NCBI RefSeq assembly: GCF_900143525.1
Contig: NZ_FREZ01000006.1
Span: forward strand, 62,001-126,000
Direction: 5' to 3'
Source: Ruegeria sp. Alg231-54
GTDB taxonomy: Bacteria > Pseudomonadota > Alphaproteobacteria > Rhodobacterales > Rhodobacteraceae
DNA length: 64,000 nt
A model generated the notes under the pieces. The model saw only the letters and a program-made list of their open reading frames with translations, made no database searches and was not told where the DNA came from. The position numbers were made by a program, and so were the translations under genes. This document shows positions 53,600-62,771 of this stretch, piece after piece. Numbering within the stretch: position 1 is the stretch's first letter; every line of letters begins with the position of its first letter.

Positions 53600-54367
53600 A
53601 TGTTGGGTTGGCAGATTTTTGTCCATTCCGTGCGGATGGTATTTGGAAATATCAAACAGGTGCTGCAGATCACTGTAGGTCCCGCCTTGATCGCAACAGC
53701 GCTGATCGTAGCGCTATTCATGGTGTCAGGCATTCCGTTGGAAGCTTTTGACGAAGGCGCAGGAGAATTGCCACCGGGAGCGTCGGTAGGTGGTATTTTT
53801 CTATTCGTTATTGGCCTGATCGCCGTGCTTCTTGTCACAATCTTCTGGATCGCGGTTTCTTGGCACCGCTATATCCTACTCGAAGAATATCCCACTGGTA
53901 TCTTCCCAACCTTTCGGTTTGATAGAATTCTCGCCTATCTGGGACGCGCCTTGATGTTGGGAATACTGATGGTAATCGCGTGGATGCCGATGGGGCTGGT
54001 CTTTGCATTGCTTGGGGAAAGCCTCGCAGGTTTGTCGATCATCCTGTTTTTGGTTTACGTGGTCTTTCTGTTGGTGTGCTTCTACCGGCTGTCGATTATC
54101 CTGCCTGCAGCCGCAATTGGGGTCCCCATCACACTCGGCGAAGCATGGACCAAAACGCAGGGTATCGCAGGCTCGATATTGGTGCTGCTCGTTGTTTCGT
54201 TCCTGTTCCAATTTCTTGTGCAGCTTGTTTTTACGGCTCTGGCGATCATTCCGGTGCTGGGAATCTTGTTGACGGTGTTCTTTGGAACTCTGGTTCTCCC
54301 GATGATCAACGTCAGCATCCTGACAACCATGTACGGAATCTTCATCGAAAAGCGGAAACTCACCTGA
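53600..54367 (+). CDS. Polytopic membrane protein of unknown function
   Basis: A 255-residue protein with about six hydrophobic segments (near residues 22-44, 60-85, 112-135, 140-165, 185-210, 215-240) and a short cytoplasmic motif YILLEEYPTGIFPTFRFDRI. No family motif that I can name with confidence; similar proteins are annotated as hypothetical in Rhodobacteraceae. ilvA follows 61 bases later. Confidence 0.75.
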   Translation: MLGWQIFVHSVRMVFGNIKQVLQITVGPALIATALIVALFMVSGIPLEAFDEGAGELPPGASVGGIFLFVIGLIAVLLVTIFWIAVSWHRYILLEEYPTGIFPTFRFDRILAYLGRALMLGILMVIAWMPMGLVFALLGESLAGLSIILFLVYVVFLLVCFYRLSIILPAAAIGVPITLGEAWTKTQGIAGSILVLLVVSFLFQFLVQLVFTALAIIPVLGILLTVFFGTLVLPMINVSILTTMYGIFIEKRKLT

Positions 54368-54428
54368 CCGCGCCCGTACACATATGTATTCCTTGCCCTT
54401 TTAGTCGGGATAAGCCAGTGAAGCGATC

Positions 54429-55655
54429 ATGACCGATTTCGTGACCCGCGCCCGCGCTGCCGAACAGGCAATGCGCTCTGTGTTTCCTGCAACGCCGCTG
54501 CAACGGAATGCCCATCTGTCCGACCGCTATGGCGCCGATATCTGGCTTAAGCGTGAGGATCTCAGCCCAGTGCGGTCTTACAAGATCCGCGGCGCGTTCA
54601 ATGCCATGCGCAAGCAGCAAGGGCAGGACCTGTTCGTCTGCGCCAGTGCGGGCAATCATGCGCAGGGCGTTGCCTATATGTGCAAACATCTGAACGTACG
54701 CGGTGTCATTTTCATGCCTGTGACCACGCCGCAGCAGAAAATCCAGAAGACCCGGATTTTCGGCGGCGACAATATCGAGATCCACCTGACCGGAGACTAT
54801 TTCGACGACACGCTGGCCGCCGCGCAAGACTGGTGCGCCCAGCAAGGTGGGTACTTTCTGTCGCCCTTTGATGATGAGGACGTGATCGAAGGTCAGGCGT
54901 CCTTAGCGGTTGAGATTGAGGAACAGCTTGGACAGGTTCCCGATCATGTCATCTTGCCAGTGGGTGGTGGTGGCATGTCGTCTGGCGTGGCCACATGGTT
55001 CGAGGGTCGGACGCATTGTCTGTTCGTGGAGCCGGCGGGTGGCGCTTGTCTGCGCGCGGCTTTGGCGGCGGGCCATCCGGTGGCTCTGGATCACGTAGAT
55101 ACATTTGTCGACGGTGCGGCAGTAGGTCGGATCGGTGAAAAGCCGTTTGAGCTGTTGAAATCTCACCATTTGTCCGACGTTTTGGTTCTGTCCGAAGATC
55201 GCATCTGTACCACCATGATCGAAATGCTGAACGTCGAGGGCATCGTGCTGGAACCAGCGGGGGCCCTGGCGGTTGAGGCTGTGGGCGACGTGCAAAGCTT
55301 TATCCGGGGTAAGACCGTGGTGTGCGTCACCTCGGGCGGCAATTTCGATTTCGAACGCTTGCCCGAGGTTAAGGAACGGGCGCAGAGGTATTCGGGCGTC
55401 AAAAAATACTTCATCCTCCGCCTGCCACAACGTCCAGGCGCATTGAAGGAATTTCTGGGCATTCTAGGTCCTGAGGACGATATTGCCCGCTTTGAGTACA
55501 TGAAAAAATCGGCCCGCAATTTCGGATCCGTCCTGATCGGTATCGAAACGCGAAAGCCTGAGAATTTTGTGCGCCTGTTTGCGCATCTTGATGATGCGGG
55601 CTTTACCTATACCGACATTACCGAAGACGAAACGCTGGCGCAGTTCGTGATCTGA
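54429..55655 (+). CDS. ilvA: Threonine ammonia-lyase (threonine dehydratase)
   Basis: PLP enzyme converting threonine to 2-oxobutanoate, first step of isoleucine synthesis. 408 residues, with the PLP Lys in SPVRSYKIRGAFNAM, the glycine loop VGGGGMSSGVAT and a single C-terminal ACT-like regulatory region (YFILRLPQRPGALKEFLGILG). The short form with one regulatory domain is as in many alphaproteobacteria. AAGCGATC precedes the ATG. Confidence 0.94.
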   Translation: MTDFVTRARAAEQAMRSVFPATPLQRNAHLSDRYGADIWLKREDLSPVRSYKIRGAFNAMRKQQGQDLFVCASAGNHAQGVAYMCKHLNVRGVIFMPVTTPQQKIQKTRIFGGDNIEIHLTGDYFDDTLAAAQDWCAQQGGYFLSPFDDEDVIEGQASLAVEIEEQLGQVPDHVILPVGGGGMSSGVATWFEGRTHCLFVEPAGGACLRAALAAGHPVALDHVDTFVDGAAVGRIGEKPFELLKSHHLSDVLVLSEDRICTTMIEMLNVEGIVLEPAGALAVEAVGDVQSFIRGKTVVCVTSGGNFDFERLPEVKERAQRYSGVKKYFILRLPQRPGALKEFLGILGPEDDIARFEYMKKSARNFGSVLIGIETRKPENFVRLFAHLDDAGFTYTDITEDETLAQFVI

Positions 55656-55764
55656 AGCCACGATCAATTTGTGTGTCTCTCCGGCCTGTTCAATCTTCAT
55701 TTCGATTTCTGGAATTGCCGGGAAATGTAGCGTCGCGAACAAGAAGAAGCCACGCTGACATTCG

Positions 55765-56088
55765 CTAAAGACTGCCGAGCCCCGCCTTAAATTCGGCGGT
55801 TGAGCGTTCAAAAATGCTGAGGATATTGGCAAAGTCGACCGCCTTGCTGTCCCCTTGTGCCGATTGTCGTTCCCCGTCCTGACACAGCTTGGCCACAGCC
55901 TCGAATCCAAGGCTCAGCGCGCTACCTTTTACGAAATGCAGGTTTTGTTCAAACTCTGTGCGGGCGGTGTCGTTCCGAAGCCGGGTAAGGGCTTCGTTCA
56001 CCTCGTCAAGGAAGATCTGCACCACTTCATCAAACTCATTGGCGCCAACCACGTCCCTTAGTTGCCGGACCCTGGACCAGTTGATCAT
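55765..56088 (-). CDS. Hpt-domain phosphotransfer protein
   Basis: A 107-residue all-helical Hpt protein with the phospho-His motif NLHFVKGSALSLGF (His51). It has no kinase domain, so it would shuttle phosphate from a hybrid kinase to a receiver. The divergent neighbour is a receiver-PP2C phosphatase, a natural partner. GAGGATGG precedes the ATG. The pathway is inference from adjacency. Confidence 0.85.
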   Translation of the reverse strand: MINWSRVRQLRDVVGANEFDEVVQIFLDEVNEALTRLRNDTARTEFEQNLHFVKGSALSLGFEAVAKLCQDGERQSAQGDSKAVDFANILSIFERSTAEFKAGLGSL

Positions 56089-56239
56089 ACCATCCTCGCT
56101 TTATCTGCCCGGGGATTTGGTATCGCGGAACCGGTAAAGAGCAGGTTAAGCGGAATGAATTTCGGCTTTCACCCATTGTTAAACTGCGGCTCGATAGGGT
56201 CTTCCCATTCCGATAAGCGCCGTTGGGTAGAGGGTTAAG

Positions 56240-57511
56240 GTGACGAGGGTCAGTCAGGCAGACAGTGGATCAGATCTGGATTTTGGTGTGATCCAAAAGG
56301 TGCTTGTTGTCGATGACAGCCGCCTGCAGCGCCGTATTCTGGTCGCCTCGCTCAAAAAATGGGGCTTCGACGTGCTTGAGGCCGATAGCGGCGACGTTGC
56401 GATTGAAATGTGCGCGGCGGACCCGCCGGATCTTGTACTCAGCGATTGGGTTATGCCGGGGATGAGCGGGCTGGATTTCTGCAAGGCGTTCCGCGCCTTG
56501 GACAACAAGCAATACAGCTATTTCATCCTTCTGACCTCCAAAAGCGAAAAGCAAGAAGTGGCGCGCGGTCTGGATGCCGGCGCGGATGATTTTCTGATCA
56601 AACCGCTTGAGGCAGATGAGCTGCGAGCGCGTATATCAGCTGGTGCGCGTATTCTGGATATGCAGCGCGAATTGTCCAAGAAAAATCAGATGATCGAAAC
56701 CGCGCTTGAGGAGCTGCGCGTCGCCCATGACGCGATCGACAAGGACCTGATCCAGGCACGCAAGATACAGGAATCGCTAGTACCCGAATTGACGCGCGAT
56801 TTCGGCAAGTCCCGGGTCAGCATGTTGCTGAAACCCTGCGGCCATATCGGCGGCGATCTGGTGGGGATGTTCTCTCCGGGTGTGAACAGGCTTGGGTTTT
56901 ACAGTATCGATGTGTCCGGGCATGGCATCACGTCTGCGATGATGACCGCGCGTTTGGGGGGCTATCTGTCCAGCAATCATTTTGATCAGAACGTGGCGAT
57001 GGCGCGGCGGTTCGACAAATTTTATGCTCTGCTACCGCCGGAAGAAGTAGCCGAAACCCTGAACTCGCGACTGATGGCGGATACGGGGATCGAAGAGTAC
57101 TTCACGATGGTCTATGCCATCGTAGACTTGCGCAACGGGCATGTGAAAATGGTGCAGGCCGGGCACCCGCACCCGCTGCTGCTAAGTCAGGACGGCAGAA
57201 CGGAATTTCTGGGCGAAGGCGGGTTACCTATCGGATTGCTACCGGACGTCACGTTTCAGCGGACCGAATTCTACATGCAACCCGGCGACAGGCTATTGCT
57301 GTATTCCGATGGGTTCACAGAATGCAGTCTCGCCGACGGTGGCCTGCTGGACGAGGATGGCTTGCGGCAGATGGCGCTGGATTGCGGGCCGGATCGAAAC
57401 GGGACGGAGTTCCTGGACGATATGTTCTGGCGGCTGACGCAAGCGATGGCACCTGGCCGAGGTATGGATGATGATGTTTCGGCTGTTTTCTTTGAATACA
57501 ACGGACACTAA
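56240..57511 (+). CDS. Receiver domain-PP2C (RsbU-type) phosphatase
   Basis: 423 residues: an N-terminal receiver (VLVVDDSRLQRR, phosphoacceptor Asp69 in LVLSDWVMPGMSG, Lys in FLIKPLEADE), a helical linker (about 145-185) and a PP2C-type Ser/Thr phosphatase domain with metal residues in SIDVSGHGITSAMM and GMDDDVSAVFF. Such proteins control anti-sigma or anti-anti-sigma partners. It resembles RbaY of Rhodobacter capsulatus (gene transfer agent control), but no RbaV/RbaW pair is next to it. Starts with GTG after AGAGGG. Confidence 0.85.
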   Translation: MTRVSQADSGSDLDFGVIQKVLVVDDSRLQRRILVASLKKWGFDVLEADSGDVAIEMCAADPPDLVLSDWVMPGMSGLDFCKAFRALDNKQYSYFILLTSKSEKQEVARGLDAGADDFLIKPLEADELRARISAGARILDMQRELSKKNQMIETALEELRVAHDAIDKDLIQARKIQESLVPELTRDFGKSRVSMLLKPCGHIGGDLVGMFSPGVNRLGFYSIDVSGHGITSAMMTARLGGYLSSNHFDQNVAMARRFDKFYALLPPEEVAETLNSRLMADTGIEEYFTMVYAIVDLRNGHVKMVQAGHPHPLLLSQDGRTEFLGEGGLPIGLLPDVTFQRTEFYMQPGDRLLLYSDGFTECSLADGGLLDEDGLRQMALDCGPDRNGTEFLDDMFWRLTQAMAPGRGMDDDVSAVFFEYNGH

Positions 57512-57951
57512 AGCCGCTGTTCATGCAGCCCGGCAAAGTGGCGATCTCCGTCATTGCCCAGCAATTGGACCGCATCGGCGGTGTCCATCCATATGGCTTC
57601 ATGGAACGGCTCAGACGGTGGACCCATGCGCTGGATGGGACGCGCGCGATAGATATGGCACAGCTTTTCGGCCCACAAATCGTATTCGGGCATATAAGTG
57701 AAGCGACGAAAAGCACCGATGCGGCGGGGCGACGCGATCAACCAGCCGGTTTCCTCGAACACTTCTCGGTGCAGGGCAGTGATGGGTGATTCGCCCGGAT
57801 CAATTCCGCCGCCGGGCAATTGCAGATCGGGCCCGGGTTCTGTCTGACAGGTCAGCAAAAGGCTGCGGCCACGGGGCAACAACGCATAAACCCCCACCCG
57901 GCGTGTATATGTTCGCCCGGCCTGAGGGGTTTCACCAAACCGTCTGATCAT
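57508..57951 (-). CDS. Nudix hydrolase
   Basis: A 147-residue Nudix protein with the box GGGIDPGESPITALHREVFEETGW near residue 50. It would hydrolyse a nucleoside diphosphate linked to another moiety; the substrate is unknown. I placed the start at the ATG at 57951 (MIRRFGETPQ) rather than 58062 because the longer form would overlap the divergent hslO start. Its stop overlaps that of the PP2C gene. Confidence 0.8.
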   Translation of the reverse strand: MIRRFGETPQAGRTYTRRVGVYALLPRGRSLLLTCQTEPGPDLQLPGGGIDPGESPITALHREVFEETGWLIASPRRIGAFRRFTYMPEYDLWAEKLCHIYRARPIQRMGPPSEPFHEAIWMDTADAVQLLGNDGDRHFAGLHEQRL

Positions 57952-58027
57952 GTATGGCCCCTTAAAACCCGAATAGTTCGACCTATATGCTGGCGGTATG
58001 CCAACCTGTGGCGTGTAAGGAAACCCC

Positions 58028-59005
58028 ATGTCTCTTGGAACAAAAATCGCGTGGGACGACACCGTCCTGCCCTTTCAACTTGATGTATCGGATATGCGCG
58101 GCCGCGTGGCCCGTCTGGATGGTGTGCTTGATGGCATCCTGAGCCAGCATGACTATCCAGAAAAGGTCGAGGCTCTGGTGGCCGAGATGGCCCTGCTGAC
58201 CGCATTGATCGGCCAGACAGTTGCGCTGCGCTGGAAGCTGTCCCTGCAGGTTCAGTCTAAAGGTCCGGTGCGCATGATTGCGACCGACTATTATGCGCCT
58301 CAGCAAGAGGGGGAGCCGGCCCGCATTCGCGCCTATGCCAGCTTTGACCGCGACCGTCTGACCGATGGTGCGCCCTTTGATCAAGTGGGCGAGGGGTATT
58401 TTGCCATCATGATCGACCAGGGTGAGGGGACCCAGCCGTATCAGGGGATCACCCCCTTAGCCGGTGGTTCGCTGAGTGCCTGTGCCGAGGCGTATTTTGC
58501 CCAATCAGAACAGTTGCCGACCCGGTTTTCGCTGAGCTTTGGCAAATCGACCGAACCCGGCGTTGGCAAACATTGGCGCGCCGGTGGTGTCATGCTGCAG
58601 CACATGCCTAAGGCTTCGCCCTTCGTGGCATCCAGCGAGGGCGACGGGAACATCCTGACAGCGGATGACCTTGTCGATGGTGAAGAAGGTGAAAACTGGG
58701 GCCGCGTCAACATCCTGCTGGATACGGTCGACGATTTGGAACTGATCGGTCCGTCGATTGCACCTACGGATCTGTTGGTCCGGCTGTTTCACGAGGAACA
58801 GCCGCGGGTATACGATGCGCAGTCAGTCCAATTCGGCTGTACCTGTTCAGAAGACCGTGTTCGGCAGAGCCTGTCGATCTATTCGGCCAAGGACATCGAA
58901 AAGATGACCACGCCCGAAGGCGACGTGACGGCTGATTGTCAGTTCTGCGGTGCACATTACGTGCTGGATCCTGCTACGGTCGGATTTGATGCTGACAACG
59001 CCTGA
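58028..59005 (+). CDS. hslO: Redox-regulated chaperone Hsp33
   Basis: Holdase activated by oxidation of four zinc-binding cysteines. 325 residues, with the C-terminal switch FGCTCSED and CQFCGAHYVLD (CxC...CxxC). The start at 58028 follows AAGGA. A parS-like 14/16 match (58785-58800) lies in its 3' half. The next gene overlaps its end by 17 bases. Confidence 0.94.
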   Translation: MSLGTKIAWDDTVLPFQLDVSDMRGRVARLDGVLDGILSQHDYPEKVEALVAEMALLTALIGQTVALRWKLSLQVQSKGPVRMIATDYYAPQQEGEPARIRAYASFDRDRLTDGAPFDQVGEGYFAIMIDQGEGTQPYQGITPLAGGSLSACAEAYFAQSEQLPTRFSLSFGKSTEPGVGKHWRAGGVMLQHMPKASPFVASSEGDGNILTADDLVDGEEGENWGRVNILLDTVDDLELIGPSIAPTDLLVRLFHEEQPRVYDAQSVQFGCTCSEDRVRQSLSIYSAKDIEKMTTPEGDVTADCQFCGAHYVLDPATVGFDADNA

Positions 59006-59594
59006 TCCAACAGATCAGCTGCGGGCGGCCTTGCGCCGCCCCGGCAACGGGTCCAGTGATTTCGATCTGAACCCCGAATTTGTCCTGCCTGAGGGTCGCA
59101 AACTGCGCCCCGCCGGTGTTTTGGTTCCGATTTCAGTAGCCGATGGCGCCCCGCGCTTGATTTTGACCAAGCGATCCTCGGCGCTTAAGCATCACCCGGG
59201 GCAGATAGCGTTTCCAGGCGGCAAGCAGGATAACGGCGATGTGGATGTAACCGCCACCGCACTGCGTGAGGCGCGCGAAGAAATCGGCTTGCCGCAGGAA
59301 ATGCCGGAAATTCTTGGCCACTTGCCAACGCATGAAACGGTGACCTCCTTCACGGTCACACCTGTGGTGGCGATCCTGCGGGAACCTTTCCAACCGGTGC
59401 CTGAACCGGGTGAAGTGGCAGAGGTGTTTTCGGTTCCGCTTGCACATGTGCTCAACCCCGCGAATTATGTCGTTGAATCGCGCCGCTGGCGGGGGCAAAG
59501 GCGGTATTACTTCACGGTACCTTTCGGCCCTTATTACATCTGGGGCGCAACAGCTCGAATTCTGCGGGGATTGGCAGCACGGATCAACGAATGA
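58989..59594 (+). CDS. CoA-type Nudix pyrophosphatase (NudL-like)
   Basis: A 201-residue Nudix protein with the NudL/CoA-diphosphatase pattern FPGGKQDNGDVDVTATALREAREEIGL, then PVVAILREPF and YYIWGATARILRGL. It would cleave CoA or related dinucleotides. The ATG at 58989 lies within the hslO 3' end; the ribosome site is weak, consistent with coupling. ATGA overlap with cca. Confidence 0.88.
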   Translation: MLTTPDPTDQLRAALRRPGNGSSDFDLNPEFVLPEGRKLRPAGVLVPISVADGAPRLILTKRSSALKHHPGQIAFPGGKQDNGDVDVTATALREAREEIGLPQEMPEILGHLPTHETVTSFTVTPVVAILREPFQPVPEPGEVAEVFSVPLAHVLNPANYVVESRRWRGQRRYYFTVPFGPYYIWGATARILRGLAARINE

Positions 59595-60745
59595 CGCAAA
59601 TCAAAGAAGACTGGGTGTCGGAATCGGCAACGCAACAGGTCTGCGCTGCCCTGACCGATGCCGGGTACCAAGCCTTGTTTGTGGGTGGATGTGTGCGCAA
59701 CGCGCTGTTGGGCGCTCCGGTGTCGGATATTGACATCGCCACAGATGCGCGGCCCGACAAAGTGGTCGAGTTGGCGCAGCAAGCTGGGCTCAAGGCCATA
59801 CCCACTGGGATCGATCACGGCACAGTCACCGTGGTTAGCCAGGGCATCCCGCATGAGATCACCACTTTTCGCCGTGACGTGGAAACTGATGGCCGCCGCG
59901 CCGTCGTCGCCTTTTCCGACAAGGTCGAAGAGGATGCCGCGCGTCGCGATTTCACGATGAACGCGATATATGCACGGCCCGATGGCGCTGTACTGGACCC
60001 TCTGAACGGTTTGCCTGACCTAAAGACGCGTCGCGTTCGGTTTATCGGCACTGCCGCCAACCGTATTCGCGAGGATTACCTGCGCTCGCTGCGCTATTTC
60101 CGGTTTCACGCCTGGTATGGCGATGCCGAGGCGGGGTTCGATACCGACGCTTTGGCCGCCATTGCGTCCAACCTGGATGGTCTGGCCGGCTTGTCCCGTG
60201 AACGCGTAGGGGCAGAGCTTTTGAAACTGCTTGGCGCACCTGACCCTGCGCCGTCCGTTGCTGCGATGCGCAGCGCCGGGGTACTGGTGCAACTATTGCC
60301 GGGCGCTGATGATCGTGCATTGGCCCCGTTGATTGCATTGGAACAGCAGGCAGGCGCTGATCCGGAACCGGTGCGGCGACTGGCTGCGATTGCGCCGCCG
60401 GAAGTCGCAAAAACCCTGCGCCTGAGCCGCGCGCAATTGCAGCGCCTGACCCGAATGCGGGATGAGGCGTCCAGCCCGGCCAGCTTTGCCGAATTGGGAT
60501 TTCGGTACGGTGAAACAGACGGGCTTCATGAAGCGCTTTTGCGGTGTGCCTTTCTGGAACAGCCTTGGTTAGACTCGATAAAGCACGATCTCAACGTTGG
60601 TGCGGGCGCGACCTTCCCGATCAGGGCAACTGATCTGATCCCCGAGTTTACCGGCCCTGCGCTGGGCAAGAAACTGGCCGATCTTGAGGCGAAGTGGATC
60701 GCCTCGGGGTTCACACTGGGCCGCGAAGATCTGCTTGGCGGATAA
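59591..60745 (+). CDS. cca: CCA-adding tRNA nucleotidyltransferase
   Basis: Adds or repairs the 3' CCA of tRNAs (class II, pol-beta fold). 384 residues: FVGGCVRNALLGAPVSDIDIATDA with the catalytic DxD (DID), the neck motif TFRRDVETDGRRA, RRDFTMNAIYA and DYLRSLRYFRFHAWYG. No HD domain is obvious, so it may be an alphaproteobacterial CCA or A/CC-specific form. Confidence 0.93.
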   Translation: MTQIKEDWVSESATQQVCAALTDAGYQALFVGGCVRNALLGAPVSDIDIATDARPDKVVELAQQAGLKAIPTGIDHGTVTVVSQGIPHEITTFRRDVETDGRRAVVAFSDKVEEDAARRDFTMNAIYARPDGAVLDPLNGLPDLKTRRVRFIGTAANRIREDYLRSLRYFRFHAWYGDAEAGFDTDALAAIASNLDGLAGLSRERVGAELLKLLGAPDPAPSVAAMRSAGVLVQLLPGADDRALAPLIALEQQAGADPEPVRRLAAIAPPEVAKTLRLSRAQLQRLTRMRDEASSPASFAELGFRYGETDGLHEALLRCAFLEQPWLDSIKHDLNVGAGATFPIRATDLIPEFTGPALGKKLADLEAKWIASGFTLGREDLLGG

Positions 60746-60815
60746 AGGAAGTCTCAAAAGGGGATGACAAGTAAAAGAGTTTATGATTATTTGCCCCTGT
60801 CACATGAATGGAGGG

Positions 60816-60882
60816 ATGCGAATGTATTACGGGATCTGGGACAGCTAAGGCTGGAACACTTTGACCCGTAAGGGTGGTGTTC
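60816..60882 (+). promoter_or_regulatory. Possible leader peptide and hairpin before the ABC operon
   Basis: GGAGGG (60810-60815) lies before ATG codons at 60816 and 60822; the second reads MYYGIWDS then stop (60822-60848). Directly after it is a two-part hairpin, GAACAC/GTGTTC (60854-60859 with 60877-60882) around ACCC/GGGT. The short frame has an ideal ribosome site, so a leader-peptide role is possible but unproven. Confidence 0.35.
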
Positions 60883-60935
60883 TGACGCCATCTTTCTTCG
60901 CATGACTTACTTTTTGCTCAACCGGAGCACTCTCC

Positions 60936-62771
60936 ATGTTTCGCTATTTCGAAAACCTCGTTGACCCTTTTATTGCCTACAAGGAAACCGACACGCCGCC
61001 GACGCGGTTGTGGCCATTCATGCTGGATTACTCGCAACCATTCATGCGGGTGTTCTTCTGGGCTGGTTTAATCTCTGTCGTTGTTGCGGCAGTTGAAGTT
61101 GGCCTGATTTACTACATGGGCCGGGTGGTTGACCTGCTGTCGGGTCCACCGGCCGAGGTCTGGCAGAACCACGGCACCGAATTTATCTTGGTGGCGGCGT
61201 TTGTGCTGCTGCTGCGCCCGATGCTGCATGTCGTGGATGTGCTGTTGTTAAACAACACGATCCTGCCGAACTTTGGCACCCTGATCCGCTGGCGTGCCCA
61301 CAAACACGTTCTGCGCCAATCCGTCGGTTGGTTCGAGAATGATTTTGCCGGACGCATTGCCAATCGGATCATGCAAACGCCGCCCGCCGCAGGCGAGGCT
61401 GTGTTTCAGGTGTTTGACGCCATCTCATTTTCAATAGCCTATCTGATTGGCGCGGCGATCCTGTTGATGGCGGCGGATCCACGGTTGCTGTTGCCGCTGC
61501 TGATCTGGTTTGCGCTTTACGCCATTCTGGTGCGCTGGACGGTAAAAAGGGTCGGTCCGGCTTCGCAGGCTGCGTCCGATGCGCGCTCGGCCGTGACGGG
61601 TCGGGTGGTGGACAGCTATACCAACATCCATTCGGTCAAGATGTTCGCCCATAACGAACAAGAGTTGGACTATGCCCGCGAAGCCATTGAAGAAACGCGT
61701 CGTACCTTTCAGGTCGAAATGCGGATTTTCACCATAATGGATGCGGTACTGGTCGCTCTGAACGGTTTGCTGATCGTCGGCGTGGTTGGTTGGGCCATTT
61801 CCCTGTGGATGCAAGGGAGCGCATCTGTGGGTGTCGTTGTGGCGGCGACTGCTTTGACCCTGCGACTGAACGCGATGACTGGATGGATCATGTGGGCGCT
61901 GACCAGCTTCTTCCGTCAGCTTGGTGTCGTGGCCGAAGGCATGCAGACCATTGCCCAGCCCGTTGACCTGTTGGATGTGCCGAATGCCAAGCCCTTGCAG
62001 CTGAGCAAGGGCCAGATCGACATCCGTGATCTGTCACACCATTACGGTCGCAAGACCGGCGGGCTGGATCACATCAATCTGACCCTCAATCCGGGCGAAA
62101 AGATCGGTCTGATCGGGCGGTCCGGTGCGGGAAAATCGACCCTAGTTAAGTTGCTATTGCGGTTTTACGACGTTGAACAGGGCGCGATCCTGATTGACGA
62201 TCAGGACATTTCCAGGGTCACGCAGGACAGTTTGCGCAGCCATATCGGTATGGTTCAGCAGGACAGCGCCCTGTTGCATCGGTCGGTGCGTGACAACATC
62301 CTCTATGGTCGCCCCGATGCCACCGAAGAACAGATGATTGCCGCCGCCAAACAGGCTGAGGCGCATGAGTTCATCCTTGATCTGCAAGACCCAGAAGGGC
62401 GCATGGGGTATGATGCGCATGTGGGCGAGCGAGGTGTGAAACTGTCCGGAGGTCAACGGCAGCGCGTGACGCTGGCGCGGGTGATCCTGAAGGACGCACC
62501 CATTTTGCTGTTGGACGAGGCGACATCCGCTCTAGATTCCGAGGTCGAAGCGTCAATTCAGGAAACTCTCTACGGTATGATGCAAGGAAAAACCGTGATC
62601 GCCATTGCCCACCGGCTGAGCACCATCGCGCAGATGGACCGTATTCTGGTCATGGATGGTGGTCGGATCGTTGAACAGGGCGGGCATTCCGAACTGTTGG
62701 CGCAAGGTGGGCTTTACGCCCAGTTCTGGGCGCGGCAATCTGGGGGCTTCCTGAATCCGGAGGCCGCTTAA
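60936..62771 (+). CDS. ABC transporter half, permease fused to ATPase (first of pair)
   Basis: 611 residues: a six-helix type-1 exporter transmembrane domain (about 40-320) and a nucleotide-binding domain with Walker A GRSGAGKSTLVKLLL, Q-loop, signature LSGGQRQRVTLARVI and Walker B ILLLDEATSALDSE. Resembles the MsbA/multidrug/lipid exporter class. The TAATG overlap with a paralogous second half-gene suggests a heterodimeric exporter; substrate unknown. Confidence 0.88.
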   Translation: MFRYFENLVDPFIAYKETDTPPTRLWPFMLDYSQPFMRVFFWAGLISVVVAAVEVGLIYYMGRVVDLLSGPPAEVWQNHGTEFILVAAFVLLLRPMLHVVDVLLLNNTILPNFGTLIRWRAHKHVLRQSVGWFENDFAGRIANRIMQTPPAAGEAVFQVFDAISFSIAYLIGAAILLMAADPRLLLPLLIWFALYAILVRWTVKRVGPASQAASDARSAVTGRVVDSYTNIHSVKMFAHNEQELDYAREAIEETRRTFQVEMRIFTIMDAVLVALNGLLIVGVVGWAISLWMQGSASVGVVVAATALTLRLNAMTGWIMWALTSFFRQLGVVAEGMQTIAQPVDLLDVPNAKPLQLSKGQIDIRDLSHHYGRKTGGLDHINLTLNPGEKIGLIGRSGAGKSTLVKLLLRFYDVEQGAILIDDQDISRVTQDSLRSHIGMVQQDSALLHRSVRDNILYGRPDATEEQMIAAAKQAEAHEFILDLQDPEGRMGYDAHVGERGVKLSGGQRQRVTLARVILKDAPILLLDEATSALDSEVEASIQETLYGMMQGKTVIAIAHRLSTIAQMDRILVMDGGRIVEQGGHSELLAQGGLYAQFWARQSGGFLNPEAA

